This document shows, one piece after another, positions 21,691 through 32,312 of a DNA stretch of 64,000 nucleotides. The notes under the pieces were generated by a model, which saw nothing but the letters and a program-made list of their open reading frames with translations, had not been told where the DNA came from and searched no databases. The DNA is from Chamaecrista fasciculata (taxonomy: Eukaryota; Streptophyta; Magnoliopsida; Fabales; Fabaceae). Made by a program: the position numbers and the translations under genes. Positions within the stretch are counted from its first letter, which is position 1, and every line of letters begins with the position of its first letter. The stretch is taken from contig QANZ01008518.1 in the NCBI GenBank assembly GCA_003254925.1, positions 126,659 to 190,658 on the forward strand, in the 5' to 3' direction.

Positions 21691-22487
21691 TTTCGATTTG
21701 TGGTTTAGTTTTTCGATTTGTGGTTTAGTTTGGTATAAATGGATTTTTGAAGTTTAAGGAGCGTCCTATCTAGAGTTCCTGAATGACGCCCATTGCCGGA
21801 AAAATCCAACGGTTAGAACTTCTCCGATTGAGCTATATTTTGAGGGTATGTTTCTGACATCTTGTTCTTCATCTCCTACGGTCATTTTTTGGATTGGAGA
21901 TTATTTACATATTTCGATTGGGTCTTGAACTATTGCTCTATTTTTGTGCGATTTCTTTGTTCCCTCAACTTTATTTGTGCTTGGAGATTTGGGTATTTAT
22001 TAGAGGAAACTTGTAAGTTGAATATATTGTTTTAGGGTCTGTTGAGATTGAATATTACCCTAGATATATTTCTATAGGCTCTTTTTTTTTTAACAAAATG
22101 TAGGCTCATTTTGTTGATGCTTATTGTACTCAAATTTTGTAAGATAATGTCTTTACCTCTTTTGTGAATTGTGAGAGGTTGTATATAACTTTAGTTGTGT
22201 TCTTTGATTGATGTAATAATAGTTAGGCATTGTTATTTGAATCCTTAGGCAATTTGGCGAAAGTATTGTATTTCATTTGTCAGATTTTGAAATTGTTTAA
22301 TGGTTTGTTGTTTTGCCAGCATTTCTGCTTCCGCTGCGCTGCCACCGACCAAGCTTTCGCCTGTCCTACCTTTAACTGTATTCTCATTTTTGTCTCTCTT
22401 CTTTGGTTAACATTGACGTGGCATGCTGATGTGGTGAGCTAAATGTCAAAATATAGTTTTAGTCCCTTAATTTTGGGGTAAGTTGCA
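21691..22487. other. gene-free stretch with a short tandem repeat
   Basis: Two copies of tttttcgatttgtggtttag at 21692-21730. The rest is T-rich with no protein I recognise. 22440-22487 (ttttagtcccttaattttgg) resembles one end of an older small element that the next element interrupted. Confidence 0.4.
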
Positions 22488-22904
22488 ATTTTAGTTTGAG
22501 TAAACTCCCAAACTGGTCCCCGAATTATTGGGTCGCTGACAGATTGATCCCTGATTTATGGAAATTGACAAATAGGTCCCCAAATTTTACTAACGTTAGT
22601 CAAATTGGTCCCTGAAGCCGTTAACTGCTGACGTGGCACTTAACGTGCCACGTCAGCAATTGGAAAACTAAAAAAAAAAACAGCCAACTGTGCGTGCCAC
22701 ATCAGCATTAATAATAAAAAAAATATTTCATTCAAAATTCAAATAGGTCCCTGAGTTATATTTTTATCTCATTATTCTCAATTTCCCCTCTTTTTCATCA
22801 TCTTCATTCATTTTAATCCCAAATCCTCAAAATAAAATTGTAAAATGTCCCAAAACTCTTCCAAACATTCCACTTTAGTCCTTAAAAGTATTAGAAACCC
22901 TAAA

Positions 22905-23565
22905 CCCTAAAATCCCAAACCCCAAACCCTAAAATCCCAAACCCCAAATCCTAAAACATTAAACCCTAAATTGTAAAACCCCAAACCCTAAAATTCCAAA
23001 CACCAAACACCAAACCCCAAACCCCAAACCATAAAATCCTAAACCCTAAACCCTAAAATCATAAACCCTAAAACCCTAAAATCCTAAAATTGTAAAGTGT
23101 CCCAAAATTCTTCCAAACATTTCAATTTAGTCCTTAAACTCTAAAACCCCAAATCTTAGAACTCCAAACCCCAAACCCTAAAACCCCAAACCCCAAACCC
23201 TATACTCTAAAACCCCAACCCCCAAAATCCCAAACCCAAAACCCTAAAACCCAAAACCCCAAACCTAGATCCTAAAATCCCAAACCCCAAATCCTAAAAC
23301 CTTAAACCCTAAATTGTAAAACCCTAAATTGTAAAACCCCAAACCCTAAATCCTAAAACCTTAAACCCTAAACTCTACAACCCCAAACCCCAAACCCTAA
23401 AATCCAAAACCCCAAACTCTAAAACCCTAAACCCCAAACCCCAAACTCAAACCTAAACCCCAAACCCTAAAATCCCAAACCCTGAACCTTGAACCCCAAA
23501 CCCTAAAACCTAAAACCCCAAACCCCAAACTCTAAAACCCAAAACCCTAAAATCCCATACCCTAA
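22905..23565. repeat. degenerate telomere-like (CCCTAAA) array
   Basis: Irregular tandem units of 7-8 bp (aaccctaa, aaccccaa, atcccaa). The plant telomere unit CCCTAAA is present many times but mixed with CCCCAAA and CCCAAAA. The inverted counterpart lies at 23705-23950. Confidence 0.85.
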
Positions 23566-23981
23566 ATTCTTTGGTTTATTATCTATTCATTTAATTAGAG
23601 GACCAATTTGTCTAACATATTGAACTATTTTGATAAATTCGAGAACTGATTTGAATAATACTGTTGCACGTCAAAATTGTTGAACTTTAATGTACAGTCA
23701 CAATTCTGATGATTTGGGGTTTTAGAGTTTAGGGTTTGTGTTTGGGGTTTGAGGTTTTAGAGTTTGGGGGTTTAGGGTTTAGGGCTTTAGAGTTTGGGGT
23801 ATGGGATTTTAGGATCTAGGTTTGGGGTTTTGGGTTTTAGTGTTTTGGGTTTGGTATTTTGGGGGTTGGGGTTTTAGAGTTTAGGGTTTGTGGTTTGGGG
23901 TTTTAGGGTTTGGGGTTTGGAGTTCTAAGATTTGGAGTTTTAGAGTTTAAGGACTAAATTGAAATGTTTGGAAGAATTTTG

Positions 23982-24424
23982 NNNNNNNNNNNNNNNNNNN
24001 NNNNNNNNNNNNNNNNNNNNNNNNNNNNNNNNNNNNNNNNNNNNNNNNNNNNNNNNNNNNNNNNNNNNNNNNNNNNNNNNNNNNNNNNNNNNNNNNNNNN
24101 NNNNNNNNNNNNNNNNNNNNNNNNNNNNNNNNNNNNNNNNNNNNNNNNNNNNNNNNNNNNNNNNNNNNNNNNNNNNNNNNNNNNNNNNNNNNNNNNNNNN
24201 NNNNNNNNNNNNNNNNNNNNNNNNNNNNNNNNNNNNNNNNNNNNNNNNNNNNNNNNNNNNNNNNNNNNNNNNNNNNNNNNNNNNNNNNNNNNNNNNNNNN
24301 NNNNNNNNNNNNNNNNNNNNNNNNNNNNNNNNNNNNNNNNNNNNNNNNNNNNNNNNNNNNNNNNNNNNNNNNNNNNNNNNNNNNNNNNNNNNNNNNNNNN
24401 NNNNNNNNNNNNNNNNNNNNNNNN
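23982..24424. other. assembly gap (N run)
   Basis: 443 unresolved bases inside the inverted-repeat element; a palindromic repeat is a likely cause. Confidence 1.
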
Positions 24425-24784
24425 GGACATTTTACAATTTTATTTTGAGGATTTGGGACTAAAATGAATGTAGATGATGAAAAAGAGGGGAAATTGAGAA
24501 TAATGAGATAAAAATATAACTCAGGGACCTTTTTGAATTTTGAATGAAATATTTTTTTTATTATTAATGCTGATGTGGCACGCACAGTTGGCTTTTTTTT
24601 TTAGTTTTCCAACTGCTGACGTGGCACTTAACGTGCCACGTCAGCAGTTAACGGCTTCAGGGACCAATTTGACTAACGTTAGTAAAATTCGGGGACCTAT
24701 TTGTCAATTTCTATAAATCAGGGACCAATCTATCAGCGACCCAATAATTTGGGGACCAGTTTGGGAGTTTACTCATTTTAGTTT

Positions 24785-25386
24785 TATATTTTTCTCTTCT
24801 TTTTTTTTTTGTGATTTTAATCCCAACTTTCTCTCTCCTTCAAATCAACCGTCCACGTCACATCTAACGAGAGATTGACAAAATTTATAGTGAAACTAAC
24901 ATATAACATTTTACAAATATATCATACCAAATCTGTAAAAAGAAAAAAAGACTTGATTTGCAAACTAATCAAAAAAAAATAAAGAACGAAATGAACTATT
25001 TGATCAAAAAAATATTCCATTAAAAATCACAAATTTACTCTTAAAAAACATTCTAATGCCACTGCTTAAAATACAAATAAAATTGATATGCATACATTTC
25101 CTAACCTAGGACGTTTTAGAACTGAAACACCAATTGGCCACAAAAATTAATAATAAAATAACAACATCCAAATAATTATCCCAAAAAAAACACAGACATG
25201 GATCCTCTGCATTATCATTTTGGTGCATTTTGGTGAAGTTTTGAGAGAGAAAGAGAGAGTTAGAGAGAGAAAAAATCAGTGGGACCCACACATCACCACA
25301 CTTCTCCCTCTAACTCTTCCATTCTCTCTCTAAACTGCAGCAACTTTACACTTTAGAGGATCCAATTTGAAAAAACACCATGACCT
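24785..25386. other. gene-free 3' flank of NDR1
   Basis: 24785-24900 resembles the second half of the older small element interrupted at 22497. 25240-25340 is GA/CT-rich (gagagaaagagagagttagagagag) and lies within 150 bp downstream of the NDR1 stop, so part is probably the 3' untranslated region. Confidence 0.4.
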
Positions 25387-26082
25387 CTAGCACAGCAAAC
25401 CCAACAGTAGAAAGTTGACCAAAAGACCCAAAACCACCAAAGGCGCACAATAGCATTTATCAAGCTTACGTGCGCCGCTGCCGGAGACAATTTCCACCGG
25501 CACATGCCCGCCGAGTCTGATTCCTTTCCGGGCAGTTTTCCCGCCGCCATCGCCAATTTCCACATTTGCCCCTCCCCACAAATGATGTCGTTTCGTGTAC
25601 CAAAACAGTATCTTATACTTCACCGCCGTCTTAAAATCCACCCGGAAATACACTTTTCCGTCCACCACCGCCGCCGTCGTCCGATTAATCCCTCCGCCGC
25701 CGCTGTCGCCGCCGTGAGCCTGAAACGACGCCGGCTTCTTCGCGTCCTTCTGATGGCCCTGGTAAAACCCTCCGATGGTGAAGTTTCCGATCCGGCGAGT
25801 CGTATTCCGATCTAGAAACATCGCGAAATCGAGGATGACGTCATCGTATTTGATTCCTTTGTCCTTGTTTCCGTTTTCGAGCTCCATCGTGAAGAAGACG
25901 GTGTTATTGGATTTGGAATTTAGGGATTTGTTGAGGGCAGGAACGTAAAATGAATCGATGTAGCATTTGGGTTCGTCGATTCGCAGGCTAAGCCAGAGGA
26001 ATAAAGCAGTGAGTCCCAAAGTGATTGTGAAGCTGAAACAACACTTGCAACAGTCGTTTCCTCCGGTTTCCGGCATCGTCAT
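25387..26082 (-). CDS. NDR1: NDR1-type membrane-anchored defence protein
   Basis: An intact, intronless 231-residue protein. The N terminus has clustered cysteines (CCKCCFSF), then a membrane segment (about residues 13-34), and a long extracellular LEA_2-type domain with DEPKC, SFYVPALNK, NKDKGIKYDDV and FYQGHQKDAKK; the tail (about 208-231) is strongly hydrophobic, as a GPI-anchor signal would be. From memory it aligns over its length with Arabidopsis NDR1 (219 residues: LFLWLSLRADKPKC, KDKGIYYDDV, FYQGHKKKAKK). NDR1 sits at the plasma membrane, interacts with RIN4, and is needed for resistance through CC-type NLR receptors such as RPS2 and RPM1. Several NxS/T glycosylation sites are visible. 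It has a glycine-rich insert (GGDSGGGG) after the FYQGH motif. A truncated paralogue lies at 9251-9559. The ortholog call is strong by motif order; function in this species is inferred. Confidence 0.9.
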   Translation of the reverse strand: MTMPETGGNDCCKCCFSFTITLGLTALFLWLSLRIDEPKCYIDSFYVPALNKSLNSKSNNTVFFTMELENGNKDKGIKYDDVILDFAMFLDRNTTRRIGNFTIGGFYQGHQKDAKKPASFQAHGGDSGGGGINRTTAAVVDGKVYFRVDFKTAVKYKILFWYTKRHHLWGGANVEIGDGGGKTARKGIRLGGHVPVEIVSGSGARKLDKCYCAPLVVLGLLVNFLLLGLLC

Positions 26083-26203
26083 CTCCGATCACCGGCGCGT
26101 TTATCTCACGCTCCGGCGGCGATTTGAACCTTCAAGCTCGAAAGAACTGAGTATTGATTGGAATTGGATTATTGGAGGTTCTTCTTCGTCTTCTTTAACT
26201 TTG

Positions 26204-26214
26204 TTATATATATA
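26204..26214 (-). promoter_or_regulatory. TATA box of NDR1
   Basis: Minus-strand TATATATATAA about 125 bp upstream of the NDR1 start codon; conserved in the truncated copy at 9629-9640. Confidence 0.6.
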
Positions 26215-26523
26215 GCGAAGCGATTTGTGATATGTAATTCCGTATTGTTTGTCTGTTTGTTTCTTTATTTATTGTGCTATGTCTCCCTCTTTTTCTTTTG
26301 GTCTTGGAATATGAACAAAGTTCATCCTCACTCTCACTTTCACCCATGTGAAATGTGAAGATTCTGCGTTATGATGCTTTGCTGTCCCATAGAGCCATTA
26401 CAAGAGATAAAATTGGTCTTTTAATCTTTAAAATTTATACCATGGTTACGATTTAGTCCCTGAGAATCGAAAATAGACTTTTCTTACAAATATGAGTTAT
26501 TATTTTTCCTTTTGGAAAGAGTA

Positions 26524-26935
26524 CTGTTGGTACTCCCAAAATATGCAATTATTTTTAGTTGCACATGCACCCTTAAAGTATGCAGTGATTTTCAGTTATA
26601 TCCCTCAAGTTTTTTTTGAGTCAATTATACCTTCAATCTTCTTTTTTTCAATTGTACCCCCAAATTGGGGGGGATAAAATTGACTCAAATGTGAAACATT
26701 GTCGGTATAGTTGACTAAAAAAATTTTGGGGCTATAACTGAAACTCACTCCATATTTTAGGGGTACAATTGACTCAAATGTGAAACATTGTGGGTATAAT
26801 TGACTAAAAAATTTTTGGGGTTATAACTAAAACTCTCTTCATACTTTAGGGGTACAATTGACTCAAAAAAATTTTTAGGGGTACAACTGAAAATGACTAC
26901 ATACTTTAAGGGTACCAATAATATTTTTGCCTATT
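26524..26935. mobile_element. small inverted-repeat element (MITE)
   Basis: The left arm (ttggtactcccaaaatatgc, then tgagtcaattataccttc) is mirrored at the right (caattgactcaaaaaaattt, then tttaagggtaccaataat). Internal copies of ggggtacaattgactc occur three times. It is absent from the homologous position in copy 2, consistent with an insertion. Confidence 0.6.
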
Positions 26936-27239
26936 TTATTTATATAATCATGAATTTTCCTTACCTATTTGTAATGATTTTAAGGAAGACCAATCCTATT
27001 CGAGAAAGGGGCGAACAATTCGCTAATCACTGCACCAAATAATTATTGGTACAAATATAAATTATTTAGTTCTTCCCACACATAACATTTTAGTAATTAA
27101 ATAACTGACATTTATAAAAATAATCAGAAATTAAAAAGCGTATTGTCAATATTTAAATATTAAATTATAATTTTGAGACAAATTATGAGATTGAATAATA
27201 ATTTTACTCATAAAAGAATTTTGAGACATAAAAGAATAT

Positions 27240-27455
27240 TTTTATTTTTAGTAGTTATGGATGTAAAAAATTGGATAAATATAAATTTTATATTAACAAA
27301 AAATAATTTATTTTAAAATTTTTCAGGGTTTGGGTGCGGGTATGAGGATTAGACTATCCAACAAATATGGGTATGGGGATTGATTTTGATACCCGCTCAC
27401 ATCTGGATATGAGTCCGGGTATCATTGTATCCTACCCATGATCATCCCTAATTTT
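27240..27455. mobile_element. hAT-like MITE fragment
   Basis: Rich in gggtatgggg / atacccgctc / gggtatcattg phrases and ending catgatcatcccta, resembling the hAT-type element at 51069-51698. Only one end is clear. Confidence 0.45.
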
Positions 27456-27615
27456 GGCCATGATAACACTAATAAGGAAAACACTCCAAAATAGTAATCA
27501 ATACAATATGTGAGTAACGCTGGGTTTAATTTAATGGAAGTTTCCAGGAATGCCTATTCCCTCTGCGAAGTCAACCTGCGTTTTCCTACGTCGTTTTAAG
27601 TCAATACGCGTTGTG

Positions 27616-27699
27616 GGCTTTATTGCATGCAGAGGGCATATTCCACACTTTTTAACATAAAAAAGATACTAACATACTTTTTTCCATGGATGGTCCAAG
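27616..27699 (+). repeat. MULE left terminal inverted repeat
   Basis: 84 bp, about 95% identical to the reverse complement of 32021-32104. It ends with ccatggatggtccaag. Confidence 0.9.
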
Positions 27700-28137
27700 A
27701 TAGATTATTATATATTTTATTTTATAATTTTTTTATTTTAAAAAAGGTTTCTGCACAATAACCAAACCAAAACATAAATTGTAGGCACCGGTTTTTATCT
27801 TCTCCTGCACAGTAACCGATGTGATCATTATCATTAACATAAAGCCTTCAATTGATGTATGTTGTTTTCATGATCATTATAAAAAAAATTCTTCCTAAAT
27901 TATTCATACACATATACAAAGAAAGTGATTTTTAAAAATTAAAATTTATTTAAAAAACTCTCAACAATATTTATGAAATTATAAAATAATAAAATATAAA
28001 TTTATTAATATAAATATTAGTTTAACATTAACCATGAGATTTATTTATTTTTTATAAATAATAATTAAAAAGATTATTAATGAAATATAAATTTACAAAA
28101 GTAAAGTAATTATAATGATTAATGTTAATAAAAATTA

Positions 28138-28420
28138 ACACTTAAATATTCATTTCACACTTTAAATATAACTATAAAAATTATATAGCCATAAAAATGA
28201 ACACTTAAATATTCATTTCACACTTTAAATATAACTATAAAAATTATATAGCCATCAAAATTAACATTTAATTTTCATTTCACACTTCAGATATAAATGC
28301 AAAAATCAAACAAAGTCTTAAAAATTAACTCTTAAATATTCATTTCACACATCAAAAATAAATACAACAACTAAACAAAGACATAAAAATTAATACTTAA
28401 ATGTTCAATAAAACCATAAA
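28138..28420. repeat. tandem repeats of about 62 bp in the MULE subterminal region
   Basis: Four to five diverging copies of a unit containing cttaaatattcatttcacac, just downstream of the transposase stop (28423). The first two copies are nearly identical. Confidence 0.8.
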
Positions 28421-28422
28421 AA

Positions 28423-31008
28423 TTAATTGCCCCCGTCTGCATTTTTTGCTGGACATTTAGCCCGTGTGTGGTCAACTTCTTTACACATGGAGCATCGATT
28501 GCCTCGTTGTCTCTTTGATTTAAAGTCCATCCCGTTCCGATATCTTGTGGACTGAGGTCGACCTCTAACTCGACATATAGAGCGATCGGGTTCAACTAAT
28601 AGCCCAGAATATTGTGGCCAATACGTTTCACCACCCATTGGTTTGAAACTAGTGCAATATGCTTTAAGTATAGTCTCCAACTCATACACACTGTCAACAT
28701 AGTTATGGTAGCTAACATTTATACTTTTACAAGCTGCCATGACATGTTCGCAAGGATAATGAACCGCTTGAAACCACCTACAGTCGCACATCCGTTCTTG
28801 TTCACGTGCTCCCAACTTCACTTTACACATTCGCCCACTTTGGCCGGTGAGTCTATTATATGGTTCTCTTACTTCAAATAGTCGACTCCTTAGATCAATT
28901 ACCTCAACCGAACATCCTATTGACTTGTTAGAATTCTTGCTCAATTCTTTTGTGACGTATTCACAATACTTACGTCCTGCATTGCGTTGAGCGATAATTG
29001 TTTGAGCTTGATCGTTGAAGTACTTAATACTCCTTTGTAGTGTGCCTTCAACTAAACCCGTTACAGGAAAACAACGCATATCTTTCAGAACACTATTCAT
29101 ACTCTCAGCTAAGTTCGTTGTCATATGCCCCCATCTTCGTCCCTCAGCATATGCTTGGCACCATTGTGATTTAGGAATAACCACAGCAAACTTGTATGCA
29201 TCTTTACTGATTCGTTTGAGCTCTAACATCTGTTGTTCAACCATATGTGGCTCGGTCATGTATCCTATAGAAAGAGAAAAAAACTCTTCAGAAAAAAATT
29301 ATAGCTTACATAATCGTATAGTGAAAAATGATAAAATAATAACGACCCCACCTATGGACACGAACAAACTTTTGGCTTCTTTATTGCGGACCTCCTTGTA
29401 GAGATTGTCAGCCAAATGTCGGATGCAAAATACATGATAAGCATATGGGGGTTGCCACCCTAGTTGTTGGATTCCAACAGCAGCTATGATTGACGGATGT
29501 CGATCCGAAATTAAGCATATACCTTGTCTCCCTTGTACTACATGGGCTCGAAGGTGAAACAAGAAAAATGCCCAAGCTTCCTTTGTTTCACGCTCATCAA
29601 CGATAGCAAATGCAACTGGCAATAATTTTCCATCGCCATCTTGGGATGTTGCAATCAGTAATGTCCCCTTATATCGTCCATATAAATGAGTCCCATCAAT
29701 TTGAATCATAGGTTTCATGTACTGAAAGTCATCAATAGATGGCTTAAATGCCCAAAACACACGTTGAAATACAGCATGATTGGACTCCACATCAACATGA
29801 TTGTGTTCCCATCTAACAATTGTTCCAGGCATAAAATGTTCAACAGCAGCTAACCAACGAGGAAGTCTTGCATAGGATTTATCCCAATCCTCGTAAACAA
29901 TCTCAAGTGCCTTTTCTTTACCAAGCCATGCTTTCTTATATGAAATAGTGTACCCATGCAGTGCATGAACTCTTTCAACTATCGAACTGATACGAACACT
30001 GGGATTTGCCCGAACCATGGGCACAATTGAAGCCCCAATTACATCTGAGTTCAATTTTGAATGATCTTCATTTATATCTTCACCCATACATTCGTGTGGT
30101 CCTCCAACAATTCTGATTTGCCATTCATTTGACCTAGGTACTCTGCATGCTCTAATCCTCCATGGACATGTCCCAGAGCTATCATCGCACCTGTAGTCAA
30201 GATATTTATGATTTGATTTCTTAGTTAAGAATGAGTGGTGGGTTCTCACCGCATTCATCTTCACTGCTTGCCTAAGAGAATCTCTGTCTGGAAATCGAAG
30301 ACCAACATAAAAGTCCTGGTCTCCATGGTTTCTAGTAACACTGTATTGTAAACCCGGATCCTGGGCAACATCAACATCAACTTGGGAAAAAAACTCAGGA
30401 ACATCAGCAGGTGCCACGAAATCAACACCTGCATGAACATTTTCTTCCACAAAATCATCGTCGTCATTTGCACCATCAGCAGCTGGATCAACAAAAGGAA
30501 CCTCATTTAGATTAAATCCGCCTGTCATAGCTGGTTGTTGTGACGAGCTCGGGAAATTATGATGTTCATAAACCATATTTGTATGTTGAGTCTGTTGAAA
30601 ACTTCCCTCATCGTACATTGACTGAGGAACTGAGCATTGTCCCTCCTCAGTGGTTGTATTAAGGTTGAAGCCAACAATTTTAGTATTCACATATAGTTCT
30701 ATGAATCCAAACTGGTCTCGAACGTCTTTATAGTAGTCAATCATGCAGTTTAAACTATCATCATCTTTTACGTATAGAGGAATATAATATGGAGGACTTA
30801 ATAATGAAGGTGCCCTAAACACAATTTGTGACACCACTTCATTTTGAGGTAATTTAAGCCTTTGACTAATCATTCCTCTCAATGCTTCATAATTTATATT
30901 TATATTAAATTTTATAGGTCTCGGTTGTGGGCAAGAAAATGTAACTCCTTGATCTGTGTTCTGAATGGCTCCCCCACTATATATTGTAGCACGAATATGA
31001 TTTGCCAT
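28423..31008 (-). CDS. MURA-like Mutator transposase (MULE), two exons, 832 residues
   Basis: Coding exons are 31008-29352 and 29264-28423, with a GT...AG intron of 87 bp; the joined frame is open for 832 residues. Domains: a PB1-like N-terminal region (about residues 30-108), an acidic linker, a MuDR-type DNA-binding zinc module (about 230-307, CPWRIRA and PHEC), the MULE DDE transposase domain with D438 (IDGTHLYG), D502 (SDRHPS) and E606 (NLAESMNS), a SWIM zinc finger (CDC..., CEH, residues 712-726), and a C-terminal CCHC knuckle (CSMCKEVDHTRAKC, 810-823). The protein cuts and inserts DNA at the TIRs. All key residues seem present. A domesticated MUSTANG-like role is an alternative, but the flanking TIRs argue for an ordinary transposon. 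Confidence 0.9.
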
Positions 31009-32020
31009 TAAAACTACAACAAAATAACAATTAACAATTTATTTATCCATTCATTCCATCTAATTAATTTTGACAAATATGATTATAACATATAATGATT
31101 TAACAAATATGATTTTAACAAAATCAAATAATTAACAACAATAATACATTTAAATAAGTAACTCAACAAAAACAAATCACTCAAATGACTAAAAAAATTA
31201 GAAAAACAATATTAAATATTTAGTAACAATTTCAATGATTATATTATAATAATAACATTAACCACAAAACTTTAGCAATAATATTAAAAAATAAAATACT
31301 TAATAAATTTTATAAAATATTTAATAATTAGTATAAAAATAATAAGTAAAATAAATAACTCAACTAATTAAGTTGACTATGAGATAATTCATATCGAACT
31401 ATAAAATTATAATTACAATATGAATGAAATAATAATAATAAATAAATTAAAAAAATAAATTACGTAACCTATAAATGATTAATAATTACATTTTACTAAC
31501 CTTGATTCCAAACTTGATGAGAGAATGTGTAAAGAAATTTTCCTATCTCACATTCCTATTCAAACAAATTAAATTCTATAAATATTAGACCCAAAATTAT
31601 TTTCAAACTATTATNTGACAAAAATTCAATTATCTTTTTGGAAGATGCAACAATATATTTATTAAGTAATAATCACAAAATAAAATTACTTACCTTAATA
31701 AAATGATGATCCAAGTTTAAAAAGAGGAAATGATCCAAAGCTTCAAGAGTAAGAAGAGAAAAAATTCATGTCTCTTTTGGGTGATTTTTATTGTGTTTGT
31801 TAGTGAATGGTGAAATTGGTTAGTTTATAAAGAAAAAAAATGGACCGTTGGACAATAAATTGTTGGAGAACAAAATGGTAGGTGAAATATAATTGGGTAG
31901 GTGGAGAATAAAATGAGTTTGACTTATGAGGATAGAAACAAATGGAAATTTGGTTATAAAATTGCATTGGTTACTGCGCATGAGAACTAAAATACCATGC
32001 CTGCAATTTATATTTTGGAC
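31009..32020 (-). other. MULE upstream (5') region
   Basis: AT-rich, no coding sequence recognised, one unresolved base at 31615. It probably holds the transposase promoter and 5' untranslated region. Confidence 0.5.
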
Positions 32021-32104
32021 CTTGGACCATCCATGGAAAAAAGTATATTATTATCTTTTTTATATTAAAAAATGTGGAATATGCCCTCTGCATGCAATAA
32101 AGCC
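32021..32104 (-). repeat. MULE right terminal inverted repeat
   Basis: Mirror of 27616-27699; ends atgcaataaagcc at 32104. Confidence 0.9.
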
Positions 32105-32312
32105 TTGTTTTTGTTTTAGTGCCTTTAACTTTACAATTTATGACTTTAATAAATGCTTGAGATTAGAGAAAAAAATAAATACATTATAAAATTATTAGGA
32201 GTTGGCTTATATATATATATATATATATCCATTAGTATATATATCATATTCCCAGCCTCTAAAACACATTCATTTCGTCCTAAACCTAGCTTTCTTAAAT
32301 AAATTGAAGAAT

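Larger units (their letters stand above)
22498..24774. mobile_element. large inverted-repeat (Mutator-like) element filled with telomere-like repeats
   Basis: Terminal inverted repeats of about 355 bp (22498-22860 and 24425-24774), starting gagtaaactcccaaactggt, flanked by a perfect 10-bp direct repeat attttagttt (22488-22497 and 24775-24784). Long TIRs and a 9-10-bp duplication suggest a Mutator-like element without transposase. The interior, 22905-23565, is a dense array of aaaccct/aaccccaa variants, and 23705-23950 carries the reverse-oriented array (tttaggg). The element is nearly palindromic throughout. 443 bp are unresolved (N). Confidence 0.8.
26215..27612. repeat. NDR1-upstream duplication, copy 3 (beside the intact gene)
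   Basis: 26390-26500 and 26975-27230 match copy 2 (12615-13030), and 27465-27610 matches 13660-13815 and 11183-11345. Two small elements (26524-26935, 27240-27455) interrupt this copy. It provides the reference order: gene, promoter, then the repeated upstream blocks. Confidence 0.72.
27616..32104 (-). mobile_element. Mutator-like element with an intact transposase
   Basis: A 4489-bp element with 84-bp terminal inverted repeats (27616-27699 and 32021-32104) that differ at only about four positions and begin ggctttattgcatgcagagg. Between them lies one two-exon transposase gene on the minus strand. No perfect 9-bp target-site duplication is visible, and the right flank does not continue the NDR1-upstream sequence found at the left, so the locus may have been rearranged after insertion. 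With similar TIRs and an uninterrupted transposase, the element could be autonomous or recently so. Confidence 0.88.

Noticed and set aside
22905-23565. A true telomere or chromosome end
   Set aside because: The repeats are degenerate, bounded by inverted repeats and flanked by ordinary sequence on both sides, so they are interstitial and belong to an element.
23947-24585. Long reading frames across N runs (also at 46797-48137 and 62182-62756)
   Set aside because: They are open only because unresolved bases cannot form stops.
28423-31008. A domesticated MUSTANG/FAR1-type host gene
   Set aside because: Possible by domain content, but matching terminal inverted repeats on both sides make a resident transposon the simpler reading.
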